The translations under genes and the position numbers were made by a program. Under the pieces are notes generated by a model. That model saw only the letters and a list, made by a program, of their open reading frames with translations. It ran no database searches and was not told where the DNA came from. Positions 60,267 through 64,000 of a stretch of 64,000 nucleotides of DNA are shown here, piece after piece. Each line of letters begins with the position of its first letter. Positions within the stretch are counted from its first letter, which is position 1. Source of the stretch: an uncultured Pseudomonadota bacterium (GTDB lineage: Bacteria > Pseudomonadota > Gammaproteobacteria > Burkholderiales > SG8-39); assembly GCA_903921325.1 (NCBI GenBank), contig CAIXPL010000028.1, forward strand, positions 213,912 to 277,911. The letters run 5' to 3'.

Positions 60267-62059
60267 GTGCTGTTCTCACACCGGCGCGCTCAGGCGCGCG
60301 CCGATTCGATCCGATCATGCTCGAGGTGATTCGCAGCCTGCTGGTGGCGATCATGGACGAGTGCGAGATCAACCTGTCGCGCACCGCCTTCAGTCCGATT
60401 ATTTATGAAGTGAAGGACTACTGCATCGGCCTGCTCGATAGCGACTGCCGCACCATTGCGCAAAGCCGTGGCAGTGTGCCCACCTTCATGGCCGATCTGG
60501 GTGATTCAGTCCAGGATGGCATCGATCTGTGGGGCAAGGACGGATTTGCACCCGGTGATGTCCTGCTCATGAATTACTCGGACGTCTGTGGCCAGCACTT
60601 GAACAATGTGGTGGTGTATCTGCCAGTATTTCTGCATGACAAGCTGATCGGTTTCATGGCCTCACGTGCCCACTGGTCTGACGTGGGCGGCAAGAACGCC
60701 GGGTCATGGTCCACTGACAGTACCGAGATCTTTCAGGAAGGGCTGCAGATGCGCTCGCTGAAAGTCTACAAGAAGGGCAAACCCGATCCCGAGATTCTCC
60801 GGGTCATCCGCCACAACATCCGCATGCCCGAGATGTCCCTCGGCGACATGGAAGCGCAGATCGCTGCGTGTGAACTGGGCCGCCAGCGCTATGTTGCGCT
60901 GATCGAGAAGTATGGCTGGGACCTGGTCAATCAATGTATCCAGGCGATGTGGGATCAATGTGAGACCCTGGCTCGCGAGCAGATTCGTGCGATGCCCGAT
61001 GGTCGCTATACCGCCGAATCCTTTCTCGACGACGATGGGGTGACGGCCGACAAGACCATTCCGATCCGCATATCGGTGATCGTCAAGGACGACACTTTGA
61101 CGGTGGACTATAGCGAGCTTGCACCACAGACCCCGGGGCCGATGAATGCCGGGCGCAGTGCCGGCATCAGTGCTGCCAAAGTCGCCATGAAAAGTGCTCT
61201 GATCCCGCTCGTACCAGCCAATGAAGGCACGTTTCGACCGCTCCAGGTGATCCTGCCGCAAGGCACGCTGATGAGTGCGGTAGATAACGCCGCAATGTCG
61301 TTGTGGACCGTGACCATCAAGACGATTGTGGACACGATACTGCGTGCGTTTGCCGACGCCATTCCAGACCGGATACCCGCCGCCCATCACGGGGCGATGG
61401 GTGCGTTCATGTTCGCAGGCCGCAATCCCGATACCGGCAAGCGCTTCTCGACCGTGGACTCGGTGCTTGGCGGCTGGGGTGCGCACCCGGCGGCGGACGG
61501 GTTTTCACCGTTGAAAACCGTGACCCATGGTGATACCCGGCAGGTGCCCAGTGAAGTGGAGGAAACCTTCTGGCCGCTGATGATTGCGCGCTATGAATGG
61601 CGCACGGATTCAGGTGGCATCGGTGAGTACCGGGGTGGCCTGGGGTTGTGCAAAGCCTATCGCATGCCTGTGTCCGGGCGATTGACGGTGGCCTTTGAGC
61701 GCTCCAAGTGTGCACCCTGGGGTCTGTTTGGCGGTGGCCCGGGACAGGTCGGTTGTGCGCGAGTGCGCCGACCGGGGCAGACGAACTGGACGGTCTACCA
61801 GAAAGTCACGGCACTTGAAGTTGAAGCCGGCACAGAGGTGGAACTGCTCTCTGCCGGGGGTGGCGGACGCGGTCATGCGTATGATCGCGATCCGTTGCGA
61901 GTGCTCGATGATGTACGCCAGGGCTATGTGTCCGTTGAAGCCGCCGCCACTGACTATGGCGTCGTACTCGATCGCTCGCAAAAGGAAATCGATCAACCGG
62001 CAACCCTTGCGCGGCGCGCTCAGATGCGTGCTGCCGTACAACAGAAGGCGCTCGCGTGA
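60263..62059 (+). CDS. hyuB: Hydantoinase/oxoprolinase subunit B
   Basis: A 598-residue partner of HyuA. Family motifs include PIMLEVIRSLLVAIMDECE near the N-terminus, TAFSPIIYEVKDYC, FAPGDVLLMNYSDVCGQHLNNVV (in parts), PGPMNAGRSAGISAAKVAMKSAL and GGIGEYRGGLGL with the glycine-rich LLSAGGGGRG near the end. It starts inside the hyuA stop (ATGA) and ends inside the marR start (GTGA), so all three are coupled. The length is normal; both subunits appear complete. Confidence 0.93.
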   Translation: MSAVLTPARSGARRFDPIMLEVIRSLLVAIMDECEINLSRTAFSPIIYEVKDYCIGLLDSDCRTIAQSRGSVPTFMADLGDSVQDGIDLWGKDGFAPGDVLLMNYSDVCGQHLNNVVVYLPVFLHDKLIGFMASRAHWSDVGGKNAGSWSTDSTEIFQEGLQMRSLKVYKKGKPDPEILRVIRHNIRMPEMSLGDMEAQIAACELGRQRYVALIEKYGWDLVNQCIQAMWDQCETLAREQIRAMPDGRYTAESFLDDDGVTADKTIPIRISVIVKDDTLTVDYSELAPQTPGPMNAGRSAGISAAKVAMKSALIPLVPANEGTFRPLQVILPQGTLMSAVDNAAMSLWTVTIKTIVDTILRAFADAIPDRIPAAHHGAMGAFMFAGRNPDTGKRFSTVDSVLGGWGAHPAADGFSPLKTVTHGDTRQVPSEVEETFWPLMIARYEWRTDSGGIGEYRGGLGLCKAYRMPVSGRLTVAFERSKCAPWGLFGGGPGQVGCARVRRPGQTNWTVYQKVTALEVEAGTEVELLSAGGGGRGHAYDRDPLRVLDDVRQGYVSVEAAATDYGVVLDRSQKEIDQPATLARRAQMRAAVQQKALA

Positions 62060-62514
62060 CGGGTAAGTCCAATCCTGCGGCCAACGATGACAGCATCGCG
62101 TATTTGCTGCGCGATACCTATGCTGCCTTCGTGCAGGCGTTTGAAGACGATCTGGAAAAAGCCGGGATTGGTCTGAGTCTGTGGTTTCTATTGCGAGCAC
62201 TTGCCAAGGAAGACCTGTTGTCGCAAAAGCAATTGATGCAGCGGGCGGGCTTGTTACTGCAGCCGGCCACCAGTGCCGCGCTCAAGCGTATGGAAAGTCT
62301 TGGACTCATCCTCAGACACGAGGACGCAGTGGACAGGCGCAAAGTTCGCTTTGCGCTGACTCGTCAGGGGCACGCGCTCATCAGACGCCTGGGGCCGGCC
62401 GCCGCGGCCGTCCGTCAGGATGCGGTGCGTGATTTCACACCTGAGGAGTTTGCGCAGTTGCGCAAATTCTTGCAGCGGATGCAGAGCAATCTGCAGGCCG
62501 GTGAAATTACCTGA
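62056..62514 (+). CDS. MarR family transcriptional regulator
   Basis: A 152-residue winged-helix regulator. A GTG at 62056 overlaps the hyuB stop (GTGA); this start gives the usual MarR length. Residues 50-110 hold the helix-turn-helix (LLSQKQLMQRAGLL, ATSAALKRMESLGLI) and the wing with RHEDAVDRRKVRFALTRQG. It is probably a repressor that senses the operon's substrate and binds the palindrome at 57021-57042, a link inferred from position. Just past the stop, another frame (62511-62564) encodes an acidic 17-codon tail, which may be the remnant of a longer C-terminus. Confidence 0.88.
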   Translation: MTGKSNPAANDDSIAYLLRDTYAAFVQAFEDDLEKAGIGLSLWFLLRALAKEDLLSQKQLMQRAGLLLQPATSAALKRMESLGLILRHEDAVDRRKVRFALTRQGHALIRRLGPAAAAVRQDAVRDFTPEEFAQLRKFLQRMQSNLQAGEIT

Positions 62515-62599
62515 CCGGCGCCGAGGTCAATGACGACGGCTGGCTGGACGAACTCTTGCCTTAGGTCCTGAACGGCATTGGACGATGACGAGAGCCGTG

Positions 62600-62740
62600 T
62601 CATTCGAACTGCAGTTTGAGGTCACGAATCAACTGTCCCCAACGGTGATAGTCGTCCTGCACTTTTGCCGAAAATGATTTACTTGAACCCCCCACGGGGG
62701 TCAGGCCGCGCGCGATGAGCGCTTCGATTTCGATTCGAAG
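62600..62740 (-). pseudogene. Relic C-terminal end of a Bug/TctC gene
   Basis: The last 46 codons before the stop at 62600 read like the C-terminus of a Bug protein: EIEALIARGLTPVGGSSKSF, then VQDDYHRWGQLIRDLKLQFE, matching the ending (V)xxxLxxxGxxPxxxxxxxF...D..(K/R)W..(V/L)I(R/K) seen in the eleven intact copies here. Upstream, the similarity stops at about 62740, next to the hipB promoter; no signal peptide or ligand loops exist. It is a truncated leftover, probably from the insertion or deletion that brought in the hipBA region. Confidence 0.72.
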
Positions 62741-62747
62741 ATCGTTG

Positions 62748-62794
62748 TTGAGGATACTCCACGAGTGATTTATAATGGTTCTGGCAGGAACATT
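62748..62794 (+). promoter_or_regulatory. Promoter and candidate autorepression operator of hipB
   Basis: TTGAGG (62748-62753), a 17-base spacer and a perfect TATAAT (62771-62776) make a strong sigma-70 promoter. The -10 box is overlapped by an inverted repeat AAT-G-GTTC-TGGCAG-GAAC-ATT (62774-62794), well placed for the HipB-like protein to repress itself. The TATAAT includes the ATG at 62775, so that ATG cannot be the translation start. Confidence 0.6.
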
Positions 62795-62828
62795 TAATGG
62801 ACATTGCAGCCTTGTGGGGAGTGTTAAA

Positions 62829-63155
62829 TTGGAATGCCCTATTCCGGTTCCCGTCGCAAGAGCGATCCACAAGTTCGGTAGTGACATCTCTCTGGCGCGC
62901 AGGCGGCGCCACATCTCGCAGGCTTCGCTGGCTGAACGCATGGGTGCGTCGCTCTCCACCGTGAGGCGCATGGAGAAGGGCGACTTTCGCGTCCCCATTC
63001 ACTTCTTTGCCCGCGCGCTGCATGTCTTTGGCGAAACTCACGCGCTGGAGCGCTTGTTAGACACACCCAACGACGAAATCGGTCTGACCCTGATGGACGA
63101 ACAATTGCCCAAGCGCGTTCGCGGCAAGCGGGTGCGGCCGACAGGGGCTTTGTGA
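62829..63155 (+). CDS. hipB: HipB-like helix-turn-helix antitoxin
   Basis: A 108-residue DNA-binding protein of the HipB group. I place the start at TTG 62829, with GGGGAG 7 bases upstream, because the ATG at 62775 lies inside the -10 box. The Cro/C1-type helix-turn-helix is ISLARRRRHISQASLAERMGASLSTVRRM (in parts), residues about 20-55. The C-terminal basic tail (KRVRGKRVRPTG) is unusual in length. Its stop overlaps the hipA start by GTGA. It would normally neutralise and repress HipA; with hipA broken, it may remain as a lone regulator. Confidence 0.78.
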   Translation: MECPIPVPVARAIHKFGSDISLARRRRHISQASLAERMGASLSTVRRMEKGDFRVPIHFFARALHVFGETHALERLLDTPNDEIGLTLMDEQLPKRVRGKRVRPTGAL

Positions 63156-63961
63156 TGGCGAGTCTCGCGCCGATTCGTCAACACGTTCTAGTGTGTGTTG
63201 GGAAGGTGGGGTTGACGGTTGGTTCGCTTGTCTACGCCCGTCAAGGCCGTCGCGAAAACACCTCCTTCGCCTATGACGAAGGCTGGCTGTCAGACCCGGC
63301 TCGTTTTAACGTCTCAGCCGACCTTCACCTCGCGCCGGGCCACCAAGCTCATAGAGCGGCGTCACCTCATGATTCCGTGTTCCATGGCGCGCTTGCTGAC
63401 ACAGCACCGGACGCCTGGGGACGACGGGTCATCGCCCGTGACCATGCCAAACGCCGCAGAGCGGACCCTGCGTTGCCCGCCCTGTCTGAACTTGACTACC
63501 TGCTGGCTGTCGACGATTTCAGCCGCGTCGGCGCCCTGCGCCTGCGTGGCCCAGATGGGACCTGGTTACGCTCAGTGTCAAAAGTGCAACGGACGACCCC
63601 GCCGCTGATTGAACTGGACCGCATTCTCCGGGCCAGTAGCGCCGTGGAGCGCGGCCAGGAAACCTCCGAAGACTTGCGCTATTTGCAGGGTAAGGGCACA
63701 TCACTGGGCGGAATGCGACCCAAATGCACCATCTTGGACGAAGATGGCCGGCTCGCCATTGGGAAATTTCCAAGCGTAGGCGACACTCGCAGCGTCACAC
63801 GAGGAGAGGTTTTAGCGCTGAAGCTCGCAGCAAGGGCCGGGATCAACGCGGCACCCGCGTGCGTATTCCAAGCCAAACTGGACACCGATTCCACGCGAAA
63901 CTGGACAGTGATTCCACGGCAAACTGGACACCAATTCCAGGGCAATCTGGACAGTCATTGA
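63152..63961 (+). pseudogene. hipA: HipA-like kinase gene, interrupted
   Basis: The N-terminal half of a HipA-type Ser/Thr kinase toxin. It keeps the Couple_hipA region (GSLVYARQGRRENTSFAYDEGWL, HGALADTAPDAWGRRVI, in parts), GTSLGGMRPKC and the ATP-lysine in AIGKFPS near residue 205. After GINAAPACVF (about 63867) the frame runs through 23-bp tandem repeats and stops at 63961. Full HipA proteins are about 400-440 residues; the HNxDxH catalytic loop and the rest of the kinase are absent, so this copy should be inactive. The missing half may lie beyond the inserted element, outside the window. Confidence 0.8.
63865..63959. repeat. Four 23-bp tandem repeats, resembling an IS21-type insertion sequence end
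   Basis: Units start at 63865, 63888, 63911 and 63934 with exact 23-base spacing: ATTCCA-N4-AAACTGGACA-N3 (the last has AATCTGGACA). Multiple short repeats of this kind at an element's end serve as transposase-binding sites in IS21-family elements, and the sequence interrupts hipA exactly here. No transposase gene is visible in the last 40 bases, so the identification is from repeat pattern and position only. Confidence 0.6.
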
Positions 63962-64000
63962 TCGCTGCGTAGCACGCGGGATAACCGTGGCACCCTCGGC

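Noticed and set aside
63865..63959. Short regularly spaced repeats that could suggest a CRISPR array
   Set aside because: The period is 23 bases with 3-4-base variable parts, far too short for spacers, and no cas gene is present; an IS end fits better.

Overview
The window looks like chromosomal DNA of a high-GC Burkholderiales betaproteobacterium (an Alcaligenaceae/Comamonadaceae-like relative). The main evidence is eleven intact genes, plus one relic, for Bug/TctC-type periplasmic solute-binding proteins. These families are amplified in that order and are usually far from any TctAB permease, as here. I infer this from family content; no rRNA or marker gene is present to settle it. I found no tRNA, rRNA or CRISPR array.

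Region 1 (1-7.9 kb) is catabolic: a BKACE/DUF849 enzyme cut by the window edge, a PuuE-like deacetylase, an NMT1-like binding protein, an S41 peptidase lipoprotein, an FAD aromatic monooxygenase, a Bug protein and a small PsiF-repeat protein.

Region 2 (8.0-24.9 kb, all minus strand) is the most distinctive part. It is a type IVb pilus operon of the R64/Tcp kind: TcpQ-like protein, secretin, PilO2, a small PilO/GspM-like protein, ATPase, platform protein, major pilin, two further pilin-like proteins and PilP, plus a lytic transglycosylase. Most joints are overlapping ATGA/GTGA stop-starts. Upstream it carries a TraU-like conjugation protein and a protein joining sigma-factor-like and ParB-like segments. 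Downstream it ends in two large exported cysteine-containing proteins I cannot name. No prepilin peptidase gene is in the window. A palindrome-rich AT island at 23.8 kb is the likely control point.

Region 3 (25-47 kb) alternates short catabolic operons with Bug proteins: cupin, hydrolase, a second PuuE-like enzyme with its own Bug protein, GST, a dihydroxyphthalate-decarboxylase-like protein, a DUF2076 protein, thioesterase/MazG/beta-propeller, a TauD dioxygenase, an orphan CoxL-like molybdenum subunit with a second BKACE enzyme, and an operon VOC - IorA - IorB - Bug - Fe-alcohol dehydrogenase.

Region 4 (47-62.6 kb) holds a DEAD-box helicase, a minus-strand operon (hydroxyacid dehydrogenase, Bug, PrpD, degenerate SDR, maleate-isomerase-like protein, Bug), and a divergent Bug - hyuA - hyuB - marR operon. 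A near-perfect 22-bp palindrome lies in their shared promoter region. The theme is uptake and breakdown of cyclic amides/imides and small carboxylates; the individual substrates are inferred, not shown.

Region 5 (62.6-64 kb) is a small accessory spot: a Bug gene tail, a hipB with a good promoter and operator, and a hipA broken by a 23-bp tandem-repeat array that resembles the end of an IS21-type insertion sequence.
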